Source: Isoetes taiwanensis (taxonomy: Eukaryota > Streptophyta > Lycopodiopsida > Isoetales > Isoetaceae). Taken from it: a stretch of 64,000 bases of DNA. Below, one piece after another: positions 12,240 to 24,040 of this stretch. The first letter of the stretch is position 1; every line of letters begins with the position of its first letter. The stretch is from positions 2,043,377-2,107,376 of the forward strand of contig JAJEKV010000082.1 in the NCBI GenBank assembly GCA_021234155.1. Direction: 5' to 3'. A model generated the notes under the pieces. The model saw nothing but the letters and a program-made list of their open reading frames with translations. It made no database searches and was not told where the DNA came from. The translations under genes and the position numbers were made by a program.

Positions 12240-13990
12240 AAAGGAATAGTTAGAGGACCCTCTACATCAACAAGGTGTGAACTCCCAGCGCCCAGGCCAT
12301 GCTCATGTAACTCCGTACCAGGGAGTTAGCATCAAGATACAGAATCGGATCTGGTTCCGCTCTACTCCGAAGTTACCAGCCCAAGCCTCGGGCCAGCAAG
12401 GATTTCCATCCACAGCATCGGCCATAGGTACCAGGTTCTGGATTGCTTTGAATTATTTTGGACTGTTTTGTGTCCCAGTATTGCTCTTAGCATCGCGCCC
12501 TCACTGCCCTTGCATAGACCCCCTTGATTTGCCCCTTTTTGGCTTTCTCTCTCTAGGGTTTACAATCTCTCTCTAGACCCAAAACCCCCAAACCCCCAAA
12601 AGGTGCTCACGCAGCCTTCGAGTCCCCAAATTGGATTCTAAGCACCCTTTAGGCAGCCAGAGACCCCTTAAACTTTGGCACCCCCAAAACCCCATTTGTC
12701 TTCCCTCGACTTGTCTCTGCTTTGCCCTGGTTCCTGGCTCCTTTACCGTTGCCTTGTTCTCAACATGGCACGTAAGATCAAACGTATGGCCTGGGAGACC
12801 CGTAAGGAGAAGAATCTCATTCGCTGCACGAGCGATTCTGTCCGGCCCTATGACCCCACGATTGCGCCCTATCTTCAGGCAGCCCCATCATTCGGGCCTC
12901 AGCGCCCTATCTTGTGAGACCGGACACACCCCGGACCACGGCAGCTCCGGAACCATCTTTAGCTGCAGCCTTGACTAGGATGGATGCTCTGATCCATTGT
13001 TTGCCTCAGATTTGTTGGTTGGGATCCGCACGATCCAATCCACAGTCACACTCACAGGCACATCGGCTCAGTTGCCCTTGGGAAGCTGGGTCCAGCTTCT
13101 AGAATCTTTGCTACTGGTCGGTGAGGCTGATTCCAGTAAAGACCGGCAGCGATTACTACACCTCGTACCTCCCCAGGGGGTAGCGCTGAGCATGTGGATG
13201 CTTCGCCCGGCCGATGATACCACTTTGTGCCCACACGGCCGTCATCAGGGTTGTTTGCCTTTGCACAGGTCCGCCGCAGCCCTGGCGAGCCAGGCCAGTG
13301 GCAGCCATTAGCCCCTGAACCTACGCATTGTGGGTTTAGAGGAAGCAAGCGACACTCCTGGGGCAGTTGAGGTGACCCGTTTCTTTTCAGAGGTGATGCA
13401 CGTCTGGGGCGGATGGCATTCTCGGCTTGTCGAGTTGGGCGAGCACGGCCACCGACGGTGGTAGTCCCCGTCATTTGCTAGTCAGTTTCAGGGATGCTTT
13501 ATCTAGGCTGCACATCCTCCGCCATGGCAATCACTTGCAAGGGACCTCCTTCTCCGTCCAGGAAGATCTTACCCCAGCACAGCTCTGTCGACGGAAGGAT
13601 GAATTATGTCGAGTCCGCGAGGCTCGTCTGCACCGGAAGTGGGCTGTGTATAGAGGCGGCCAGGCTATCATTCGGGATCACTGGCCACTTGATCCATGGG
13701 CAGTGTCTGTGTAGCTGATTTGACTTCGAGATCTGCTAGGGCTTAGGCCCTTTTGTTTTGTTTTATTTTAGTATTGTGATTTGCTACGGGGCATAGTCCC
13801 CCGAGTTCTCTGTACTGGGGCTAGTCCCCACGTTTGATTTTGGCTTCGGCCTTTTTGGTTTGGTCACGGGGCTTGGTCCCCGAGTTTCAGTCTGGGCTTT
13901 TGCCCTCTCTTTTGTATTGGGTCCCATAACCCGATTGGGTTCCGCGGACGTTAAAAATTTCTTCCTTCCTTCCTTCCTTCCTTGGAAGGC
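12240..13990 (+). mobile_element. LINE-like element containing only an ORF1-type region
   Basis: The region is much more GC-rich than its surroundings, starts with a 5' leader (about 12240-12764), contains a broken ORF1-like frame (12765-13715) and ends with a structured 3' part rich in GGGG..CCCC pairs (13780-13950). A (TTCC)n tail follows at about 13961-13984. No reverse transcriptase or endonuclease is seen, so it is a non-autonomous or 3'-assembled non-LTR element. Outer limits are approximate and no target duplication was established. Confidence 0.5.
12765..13715 (+). pseudogene. LINE ORF1-like (Transposase_22 / RRM-type nucleic-acid chaperone) protein, frameshifted
   Basis: The frame begins with MARKIKRMAWETRKEKNLIR. 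After frame changes it continues with LRIVGLEEASDTPGAVEVT and FFSEVMHVWGG (about 13318-13410), then in another frame FRDALSRLHILRHGNHLQG, SFSVQEDLTPAQLCRRKDE and AVYRGGQAIIRD (about 13490-13680). The order (RIxGLxE, then a conserved V-x-F-x-D block, then DLTP..Q..R, then a GG..I block) is that of L1-type ORF1 C-terminal domains. At least three frame changes are needed, so no functional protein is made. The family assignment rests on motif memory. Confidence 0.55.
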
Positions 13991-16848
13991 ATCATGGCAG
14001 ATGGCATCACATTTGTAGGTATGTTTTCAGCATGGTCTTTCTTTCCACATACACTGCTTTTTAGCCTGATTATGCAAATTAATTCATATTTCCCTTGCTT
14101 TGTCTCTTAAACAATATCTCTACATTGAGGAAATTGTCATTTCTTTATAGCCCAATGATATGTTTTATGGTCTCTTATAGATACTTTGTATCATGTGGTA
14201 TGTATCTCTCGATTTGTTCTACGGTATTTCCATTTCTACACCTCATATTTCTATCTCTTTCATGGTCTCTTATAACATACTTCGCATCAGGTGGTATTGA
14301 TAATCTGCTTAATTTTAGTCCCTATGATGGCCTCAACATAGTCTATATATGGCCCTAGCATATGTAGCTTCTATGCATATCTTATCCTATGAATGGAACC
14401 CTTTCTAAATGCTGATGTTGAGACATTGCTGGGGTGCAAGGCTCTCCATATAGTTTACTAATGGTATTACTGAATACGTTGCAAGAAGTGTAAAGCCATT
14501 TGCATAAATCAATAGCAGAGTTTAATTTTGTATCCTGTAAGAGCAGGATCTGCATATTTTATATCCTGTAAGAGCAGGATCTACAGGTCTGAGTATAAGG
14601 CGCAATATTAGGGTTCTATACTAGAGTTTTAACTCTATCTGTATGCATCTACGGGTCATACCTATGCCATATTTTCAACCCAGAAATGGGCTCAAGATTT
14701 CTTAGGATGCGAAGAAGTCTGTGACATCTCTATTTAAACTCCCATTGCCTTACTTCTCAGCCTTTTCAAATTTTGGAATCTTTGTGCTTTTAAACACCGC
14801 TCCAAAGAAGATAGATGTGCTCTAACTAAAGAGATTGAAAATTGCGTTTTCTAACGAGCATAACTTCTGATGGAGTTAACAAGAATAAATCTACACATTT
14901 GTTGAAAACCGTTTCTCTGTTTCTTTTATTCTTTCCCTTAAATCTCCATGATTAAGGATGATGCTATTGTTTTCTATTATGCAGCTTTGAAGAATATTAA
15001 AGATGAGCTTGAACGACAAGTTTGAGGCATCCATTCCAGATGCATGAAGCTTGGAATTACTGATATGGTTTGCCATTTTCTATTTCCCAGGTATTGCGTT
15101 GTTCTTTACCATATGCACAAATTTGATAGTAATCCTTTAAGGCAGACATAGCTTTACTCTTCTTTTTGTGCCCAAAACTGAGAAATATTCTTTAACATTT
15201 TCTAGAGAATTGAAAGCATCACAGCCCCTAGCTCCAACTAACATGTTGTAGGTATTTATCACATTTTGGCATATAGAAAGCATTTTAGCATGTTTGCAAC
15301 ACTCTAGCAAGGGAGTTCCAGTTTGCCATGTGCTTCCAATGTGATGCTTTCAAGGTATGACCCATGAAATATGTCCATTGTCCAATTGTCAGTTTTATTT
15401 TGTGCAAAGATGCATAGAACAAAAAGAAAGCTTATTCATTGTTTTCGTCGGTGGTCTTGATTAGATTTGATTATTTGGAGAACATTATAGTGGTTTCTGG
15501 CTATAACAATTGTTTCTGGCTATGTTTTCTTTTTGCATTAGATAAAAGTGGAATAGATGACACTGATTTTTGTATTGTAGAGTACAAATGCTTCCTAGCA
15601 CTACGCAGATACATTAGACAAGAGTTTTGCTCTTGCTATTTTTTGCCTTTTACAAATCTATTTTTGCAGGGGCAAGGGCAAGGGCTTGGAAGAACGATAA
15701 CATTTTACATAATTAGGCCTTTTTTCTGAGGCAAGGGCTTGGAATAATTACATCTTTACATATTCTGAGTCACATTGCAGGTATCTGTTTGCCTTTATAT
15801 CAATCAGGATCGAAATCAACTGCTTTTATTTTTCAAGAGATTTTTGGATGCTTCTTTACAGTGTCTCTGGCATCATGTGACTAAACATATTATACCTTCT
15901 TGGCTTTATATCAATCAGAGGCCAGCAACCAGATTTTCTATTTACCAAGAGTCCTCAGAAAGTCCAAGGTAGATTTAGAAATGGCATACTACTTCCTTGA
16001 ATTTCTATCGTGTTCGATTTTCCATCACTTGTGCTAATAGGCTCTCTGTTGAGATAGATATTTCTACGTCTTTATTTGCATTTAACAAACCATTCCTCCA
16101 CTATTTGTTCCTCGGTTACAATCAGAAATGTACAGTTGCTGTGTAAGTCCTCTTCCGATCATAATACTTGCCCTTATTGCATTATTTGTCTTTGGGTGAA
16201 GAAACAATTCAATTAGTTTGTGTATTTGCTTTGTCTTTAGTGCATGGAAAAGTAGGCTACTGGATGTTTTCATTGTTGTAGATAAGTGTTTTGAATATCC
16301 ATGTGGTTGAGGGAAACCTAAATTGGCTCATAAGTATATCATTGATTTGAGATCCCATGTAAGAGCGGACAACATTGAGTTCTTACAGTTTACTCAAAAT
16401 CTTAATGGAGTATAGATGGCGTTTATTCTTCTCAATATCTTTTTCTCGGATGTTGTTTGCATACCACGGCACTCGAGAATGATCCAAACTAGAGAGCACT
16501 ATAGCTACCTGCAATTCCAAACCGCAAAAAGAGATACACGTCCTAAATCATATGTTTTACTATAGCCACCTACAAGTTGCATAAGGAGTTACATGTCAAC
16601 ATGACACGTATTATTAAAGCCTATTATAAGGACAATAAGAATTGGTTATGGCGGGATGTTTGTGCAAAATTTGTTTCAATAAACAGGCTTGAAACCATGA
16701 TTGTGTTGTCTGTGTAAACTGAAGGTATAATATCCCACCAAATGCTGCCTCTCTTGGAAAAACAAAATAAACTGGCAACCCAGGAATTCCAGTATTAACT
16801 TCATACATAAGATTCACGCATCCATCCCCATGCATCTCCTAGCCATGG
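13990..16848. other. Gene-poor stretch with short duplications
   Basis: No supported coding region. TATCCTGTAAGAGCAGGATCT occurs twice near 14530 and 14562; each copy can fold (ATCCTG/CAGGAT). GGCAAGGGCTTGGAA recurs near 15672 and 15731. Confidence 0.45.
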
Positions 16849-17360
16849 CGTCTTTCCTAGAGGCATTGTTGGATACCTATGTTCAACCAACTTACCACTT
16901 AACGTCTTTCCTAGAGGCATTGTTGGATACCTATGTTCAACCACCTTACCACTTAACAAAACATATTGTTGCTATTGTTGCTAAGTCAACGACCTTACCA
17001 ATTAACAAAACATATTGTTGCTATTGTTGCTAAGTCCATCATCGACTTATTGTAACCCTTCCATGTAAAACCCATGATAAAAAATCAACAAGCTCATATT
17101 GCTAAGCCCATTGCTTTATTGCAACCCTTCTATGTAAAACCCATGATACAAAATCAACAAGCCCATATTGCTAAGTCCATTGCTTGACTATTCTACTCTA
17201 TTCTATTCTATGTAAAATCCATGATACAAAACCAACAAGCCCATAGAGGCTTAAATAAAATGATACAAAACCACACTATTGCTAAGGCCATCACTTATTC
17301 TATTCTATGTAAAACCCATGATACAAAACCAACAAGCCCATAGAGGCATAAATAAAATGT
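16849..17360. repeat. Compound tandem-repeat block
   Basis: Adjacent units: a 54-57-bp unit beginning GTCTTTCCTAGAGGCATTGT (two copies), a 49-bp unit containing AAAACATATTGTTGCTATTG (two copies), then several diverged units sharing GTAAAACCCATGATACAAAA and AACAAGCCCATA. Short open frames across it are repeats, not genes. Confidence 0.8.
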
Positions 17361-18087
17361 TTCTATAAAAACCACAACATAAAACGCCATCCAATGCCGA
17401 CATGTCATTTCTAACATAGGACATCTACAAAGTCACCTTGAAAGCCCACCACGAACATAAATGAAGCCTACATAACATGTCATAGCTGAAGCTTTTGTTC
17501 ACACTTTCTCAAAAATCTTTGCCTTCCCACAATTTGCCTCATATACACATTCCCCCTAACATATCTTTTGCGTACCACAATTTGCCTAATACATATAGCT
17601 TTATTCTATTCCAAGTACTTTATTCAACATGAATGAATTTCTACATTGGGCAATCATGAATTCACCTAAAACCAGTGATGACTTTAAGGTGTGAAACTTC
17701 GTAAAGTTGCTATATTTTACCATTTTTTAAAATCTGGATTCGATGGTTTATTAGGACGCGTACGCTAAAACAACTTCATAAAATCGCCAAAATTTGATAA
17801 TATTACATCCCAATTATAGTAAATTCGCCAAATTAATGGACATTTACAGTAAAAAACCTCAATTTTATGGTTTGACATCCAATTCTACTAAATTCGTTTC
17901 TATAAAAATGTTGGAAAATTAGGAAACAATCGCCACCATTTCTATAGTTTAGAAGCAGCTAGAGGATGATAAAGTCATCACTGCCTAAAACACATTAAAT
18001 TGTGGGCAACTAATAATTCGAATGCAACAAGAGGCAACATAATTTACAAAGCAGCTAAGTTCAATTCTTACAATAGAACCGTATTTA

Positions 18088-18117
18088 TGCCCGGCAACGC
18101 CGGGCACCCGTTACTAG
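18088..18117 (+). mobile_element. Helitron 3' terminus
   Basis: The hairpin TGCCCGGC-AAC-GCCGGGCA (18088-18106) is followed by CCCGTTA and ends CTAG at 18114-18117, next to T. A GC-rich stem about 8-10 nt before CTRR, inserted next to T, is the standard Helitron end. The same design occurs at 42402, 44309 and 54753. The 5' end of this copy was not found. Confidence 0.75.
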
Positions 18118-19940
18118 TTGTTATTTCATCTTCTTATCTTTTCTTTCCTGCAAGCACTATTTAACATTTTCTATGTGCATGGCAATTTTTGCTTCAAAGA
18201 CCTCTAATAAGAGCTAGGTATTACTGCAATGCACATTTGAGCAAAACATGGCCGTTTAGTTGAACTTATCCGTATTTGATCAAATTTTGCATGTCCATTT
18301 TTTACTCTTAAAGGCATTTTATTCTAATAACAACTGGGTGCTTTTTTATGTGAATGTTACAGATTAATACGTGATTGTGATCGTGATCTTTGATCTTTTG
18401 AACCAGTAAGGCCCATGGTATGGTATGGTATGGTATGGTATGGTATGGTTAAAAAAACTATTCTATTCTATTCTTCTGTTTAAAGTACCACTAGCATTTT
18501 ATTATGTCCCAAAACCAATATTAAACCATATTCTTGAACATTTGGATATACTTGCCACTGACCAGAGGAAAAAAAACCAAGGTATTGGAACATAACTTTC
18601 ATCGATAGCAGTACAAATTCTCCTTTGGAACCAGTATCCACTATCCAGAGTGGTGCCATTACTGCTCAAACCATGTCACTGAGGCATAAATATCCAAAAT
18701 GTAACCATGGAAAAGAAATAGCAGTGCCATTACAATAGAAATAGGAGACCATGCTCATATTACAATGGATATTAAAGGTGCTACATTTTCAAACACTAAT
18801 TGCTATTAATTCTCAGGTGTCAATCTCAAATCTAACCTTGATCCATATCAGGCCTGCGGGTTCTGCTCGAATATAAATAATTTCTTGGAAGGATAGATGA
18901 AGAAAAGCAATAAGTGTATACACAGGGAATTGACAAAGTGCATCCTTAAGGTACACAAACTACTGTGGCAATAAAGGGTAAATTGGTAAGAGGGTGGCAC
19001 ACCGATTTAGTGGTCTTGGAAAAGCCACATTTTAGCAAACCATAGGAAATTGACAAATGCATCTTTAAGGTACACAAAATATTGTGTTTTTGGAAAAGCC
19101 AGATTTGTCTTCTTGCAATAGTTAAGGCATCAATATGGAACATGAATATTTTCTATGGATGTACAAAACGATGTTGAGAATCTTAACATGATTTGCACAA
19201 GTTCAGGATTCTCTTACAAAGTAGTCTTATACAACTATTGATGCACACAATGTAAAAATTACATATGTATGTTAACAACGCCTCCCTGTGTTGGCACTAC
19301 AATTCAATCACAAGGAAGGAGGGGAAATAAAACAAATTCTAACTTTTATGGAAAAATTTTAAAGTTTTTTTTTTTTGGTGTTCTTTTGAGCAAAGGAACA
19401 TTCAACTTCACCTTCATAAGTTTTTCTTGATCTTAAAAATGATTTCACACTGCACCACATCTTGACGCAAATTAATATTTCCATGATGTTTTACCTCAAC
19501 ATAATCAAAACATAGACATGAAATATTGAATTGCAAGATTGTGTTTAATGGTAGAAGGTACGGAGCTAACCTACACAGTTCTTACGATTACAACCTTCAT
19601 GTCTACTTTTTGTAATGGTTTAGGTAGGATGCTAATTTGCACATTCTTATTGGTTTGTTTTATTCGTCCATCTTATATAATTACATACTTCATACACAAA
19701 GTGCATGTATCTGACTTCATAGCACAAAGTTTATTCAACATATTTCACTTATCAATTTACTCTCCTCCTCTCAGAGATGACACTGTCTAAAGCTAACCTT
19801 GTGTTAGCTTTGTATCTTTTACATCTATAATTTTTTGCCCTTTAGATTGAAATCTTTAACAATTATACGTTGTACCTTTTTAGCCAACCTTTTTAGCCAA
19901 CACATTGTTAAACATTACGCTATGGAAGCAACCACGTGAA
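18118..19940. other. Gene-free stretch between two Helitron ends
   Basis: It contains a (GGTAT)n microsatellite (about 18415-18449) and a diverged duplication of about 35 bp (18925-18960 and 19045-19079, GGAAATTGACAAA..GGTACACAAA). A possible Helitron 5' start ATCTTATATAATTACAT lies at about 19669. No gene is supported. Confidence 0.45.
18415..18449. repeat. (ATGGT)n microsatellite
   Basis: Seven perfect copies of the pentanucleotide ATGGT. Confidence 0.95.
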
Positions 19941-19968
19941 TGCCCACCGAAGGAGGGCAATTTTCTAG
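19941..19968 (+). mobile_element. Helitron 3' terminus, second type
   Basis: The stem TGCCCaCC / GGaGGGCA around GAA (19941-19959) is followed by ATTTT and CTAG (19965-19968), then T. The hairpin differs from the 18.1, 42.4, 44.3 and 54.7 kb copies, so it is a different Helitron subfamily. Confidence 0.6.
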
Positions 19969-20034
19969 TGTTATATATAAAAACCAAGTTAAAGTGTGTT
20001 TGTTCAACAAGATTTGAGAAAGCAAAAGATGGTT

Positions 20035-22882
20035 CTATTCCAGAATAGAGAACAAATTACATTTGAAAGAAATTCCTTTTCTTAGTCATATTCCACAATA
20101 TATTACAAGAAAGTTGAGTACATACTGTATTCTAGAATACATAGAATATTCCATGGACAAATCCGATACCTTTAAAAGGCGAATTCGTGCGCCTCACTCT
20201 TATATTCATGTTCGTATGAATACAAGATTTACAGATTTACCAGCTCTCATGTTGTAGAATTTAACTGCGGTTTTCTCTTATTTTTCACTTTTCTTTGTTT
20301 TTGTCTCGAATTTTTTTAGGCATTTGCTTTGTGTATCTCTATTCCAAAATACATGTTTCTTGCTTTCTTATTGTCCTTTGTGGATGTATGCACCTCCTTT
20401 GAAACTTGCCTTATGCTTTTTCGGCTCAAACAAACAAAATCCTTGGGGCAGAAAGACTCCTCTAAAGTTAAAGAAGCCTCAACATCCACAGGCGCATAGG
20501 GACGACACTGTAGAACATGAAGTGTTTGAGTTCCGGCGTAGTACCATAACCTTCTTGTTTATTTGTAACAAGAAGGGCACAACCCAGTAATCCAAAAAAG
20601 ATTTTATCTATATGGGTACTCTAAGGGACGTGGGTACATCGCCCCGCCATCTGGGGAGGGAGAAATAATAAGTTATAACACTTCACAAGGAGCCCTTGTT
20701 GTTGAAATGAAGTACTTCAAAATAGCAAAAGTGCAGCCAGAATCTTTGTGAAACTTCTTCAAGCATTACATCAACAAGGAAAGCCTCATATGCCTCCTCA
20801 ACAAGGTATATGCAAGTTGACAGGATGCCATGACGTAAGTTCATCTGAAGAAGAAGGAATTGAGTCTGAACACATTGAATTTGCAGTCCTGCCTTCTAGA
20901 ATGTCTGGGAAAAGGCCATTGGCTGGTCAGGTTGCTGCAAAGGAGCCAAAAAATCTGTAAAGAGAAAGCCTTGCATTTAGGCACTGGTTCAACCGCGTCT
21001 GCACCAAAGAAAGCAAGAAGCAAGGGCAGGGCCAAGGCACCTAGAGTTTCCATTAAAGATAAGAAGCTAGACAAGATCAGCGAGAAATTTGAAAAGATAA
21101 ACCAGATCAAAATGGTCCAAGGTGTTATATACCTCCCTGTCACTTCCATGAAAAAGCCTCCTAAAAACGAGCATGGAGAGAAACCATTGCAAGTGATAAG
21201 GATTTATTCTGACCACTTGAGGAATTTAAAGAAAAGAATTAGAAGTAATCCTCAGGCCCACGTAGCACCCATTGTGGTGTTGGATGATAGGAGCTAGTCT
21301 GTGAACCCAGCCGACTATGACAGGGAGCAAACAGAAACCTACACACACTATGTGCTGGGAGGCAACCACAGTTTCAAGGCCAAGAGATAGCTCTACAAGG
21401 AGAAGCAGAACATTCGATACCTTAATGTCCTTTGTGCTGTCTACTATGGTTTGCAAAATGATGAAGCTAAAATACTGGCAAACACTCATAATGCTAATAA
21501 TGAATACAAGTTCAAGATGATCTTTGTTGATAAAATTAGATTTATGCACAAAGAGTATGTGCACGACAATTGGTTCCACCTTGCATTTAGGGAGGGCAAG
21601 GTGAGTTAGTGTATATTCTGAAATACTGTTGTTAAAGTTTGCACACTGATATTTTACTGTTGTTTTATATCTGGGAGCTGCAAAACCAAATTTTTGATGT
21701 TTGAACGTAAGGCAAGGTCTTTGACTAAAAGAAGGGAATTGATGTTCCTAAAAAGGAAATGACCATTACAGCCTGGAGAGAACTTTAAGACTTCCAGGAT
21801 ATGGAATTGCTTGAATATATGTTGCAGAAAGTCGTGGACAAAGTGTTTACTTTGGAACAAAATATCCGAAAAGCTGCACAAGTATATTTTGATTCCTATT
21901 CTAGAATATATTTTTGTATTTCGGAATACGTTTGTGTGTTTATTGGATGTACTGAGTTGTCTATTTTGCTTTTTGTATTCTGGAATACTTATGCTGGTTT
22001 TCAAACTTCATGCAGCAAAAAAAAATGTAATCCAGTGCAGACATCTCTAATGGAGCAGCTCAATGTTGATAAATGGGAACGCTGCCAGGAGCTTTATCCA
22101 ATAGCAATATCTGATGCGAGGATCATCCAATATGCACCTAATTTTGAGGGCTGGGTATGTACATAAATGATCGTATAATTTGCCTTTGGTCTTGCTCTAA
22201 ACCTTGTATTGTTTCACAGAATAAGAAAAAGAACAAAGATCTTCCAGAAGGCTTTCTTCATTTACTAAGACTTGCAAAGGAAGAAAGGAATTTGGCAGAC
22301 AAGAGAACCATAAGCATAGAGCCCTTTGACTATGAACAACTCAGCTCGTTTTGACCACAACAATCTATTTTCTGTTGTTCAAGGAGATTGCACCAAGCTG
22401 CCCCTATGTGTTAAACCCCAAGACTTCACGTTGGTCATTGCAGACATTCCGTATGGGTTTAAGATCAAAGACAACAGATATGATGATCATCCTTTAAAAG
22501 GTCAGAGTTTATTGAATTTGTCATTGGGCTGAAGCAGATTACCAGTGCGAAGCATTGAAGGCTTGTGGTCTTTCATTCAAGCATGCAGGTTGGTCTTGTG
22601 GAAGCAACTTTTAAGGAACACTTTGGCTCTCTAGCACAAGCCGATTACGAAAATCTAGTTTGATGAGTTTCTCTTGTAATTTCCATTATAGTATACTAGT
22701 GTTGCTGATCTCTTCTTGGTTTATTGTCTTTGTTTGCAACTTCTTTTGTGCAATAAATAAAATTAAACATGAATAAATCATGTGCTTGCTTCATGTAATT
22801 GTGCCAATTTACTTTGCTCTATTCTGGAATAGTTGTTTCCTTATATTCAAGGCAATTAACCCAATCTCCTATTCTAGAATAC
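20035..22882. repeat. Nine dispersed copies of a 14-bp palindrome, consensus YTATTC-NN-GAATAY
   Basis: Copies: 20035-20048 (CTATTCCAGAATAG), 20127-20140 (GTATTCTAGAATAC), 20339-20352, 21613-21626, 21896-21909, 21916-21929, 21975-21988 (GTATTCTGGAATAC), 22819-22832 and 22869-22882. The central two bases vary while the six-base arms are kept; three copies have one arm mismatch. All lie in the 5' noncoding part or in predicted introns of the ParB-methyltransferase gene. TTCNNGAA also matches the heat-shock-element half-site pair. Confidence 0.85.
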
Positions 22883-23597
22883 AAGCATCTCTCCCCGTGT
22901 TGTTTCGCTTACACTTCTTATGTTGCACAGATGCAAAACCAACATCAACCATCATGGTGGAGGCCCTAGGCTACTGAGCAAGGTTGAGTACTTACATGTC
23001 GCTTATTGAAGTGTTGATGGCAAGAGGCCATGGCACATTTTAACACTGTTGCCTGCTTTGATTTTGTCAATGTTCTTCAGTTCTCAGCAATGTTACAAAA
23101 ACTAAGAGATTCAAGCTCACAAAGCAAAGTTGTCAACCATTATCAAAAGCCTCAAAAGCTCATCAACCATATTTTTGATGTGTTTTCACGTCAAGGAGAC
23201 TGCGTATTGGATGCTTTCTCAGGTTTTGGCACAACAATAGCCTATGCACTTAAAAAGGGTCGAATTTTTGTTGCAGTGGACATAGACAAAAAGGCTGTGA
23301 ACTTCATAAAGATGAGATTGTCTACCCTACCTTCCCTTCCCGATGAAAATGAAGAGTTAGAAGCTAAAACATTGTACGCTTTTGCCAAGGTTACTTCTTC
23401 AGAAGTACAACCTCGTCCCACAAGTTCTTGACAATGAAGCCGCATTTATAGAACTACAAACTGTGGCTCCTTCTTCCCAAGACAAAGGCAAAGAAGCAGC
23501 GGTTCTTGAGAGGGAGCCTGAAAACCAGCAGAAGAGTGCAGGACAGCAAGCAGGGACAAGCACGCAGCATGATGAGGATTATGATTTGGACCTTTGA
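20748..23597 (+). pseudogene. ParB-like domain fused to a circularly permuted (beta-class) N4/N6 DNA methyltransferase, broken
   Basis: The frame starts with an acidic and Lys-rich part (SSSEEEGIESEHIEF, MSGKRPLAGQVAAKEPK). A one-base loss in an A-run near 20950 shifts it into AKAPRVSIKDKKLDKI. A ParB/Srx-like block follows: LQVIRIYSDHLRNLKKRI, then VLGGNHSFKAKR near 21350-21390, then LNVLCAVYYGLQNDEAKIL and THNANNEYKFKM. Introns at about 21601-21715 and 21883-22018 lead to MEQLNVDKWERCQELYPI and LVIADIPYGFKIKDN (motif IV, about 22435-22470). Last come KPQKLINHIFDVFSRQGD, VLDAFSGFGTT (motif I, about 23206-23240) and VAVDIDKKAVNFIKMRL, then a Gln/Glu-rich tail ending at 23597. Motif IV before motif I is the permuted order of bacterial and phage DNA methylases. 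Such enzymes methylate adenine-N6 or cytosine-N4; the motif here does not decide which. At least five in-frame stops (near 21295, 21390, 21732, 21788 and 22553) and three frameshifts make it a pseudogene. Confidence 0.8.
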
Positions 23598-24040
23598 ACT
23601 ACAAATATTCTAAATTGTTTAGTCTTGAACGTGTTTGACATTTCTTTTTGATCTCTCTCTTATCAATTTGATTCTTAACTGTTACTTTGCCTCCTCAAAT
23701 CTCAAGTTTTATTTTTGCTTTCTTAAAGGCAGAATCTTTGAAGGTAATTTTAGCCTCTTTTTAAGTGTATGCTTCACACATCCATTTGTGTTATATTTAG
23801 GGGGCCAAAATGCCATTTAAAAATAAAACAGACACCATTAAGTTTGGTTAGATCTCAAAATGTGCCCATTTTGAGAGCATAGAAAGTTTTTTAAGAGGAA
23901 TCTTAGACGGGAGTGTTGCAACACTCCCATTTAATATGCAATCTTATTGTAATCAAGCTTGCAACAGGGGGAGCCCTAATATAGGAAGGAAAGGTTGTGC
24001 ATATGACTCGAAGATGAATGATGTTGAACAACATTACCCA
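23598..24040. other. Spacer between the methyltransferase gene and a Gypsy relic
   Basis: AT-rich, no supported gene and no clear element boundary. Confidence 0.4.

Noticed and set aside
16830-17033. Plus-strand open frame with repeated FLEALLDTYVQP
   Set aside because: It is only the translation of a tandem repeat; no start context or homology.
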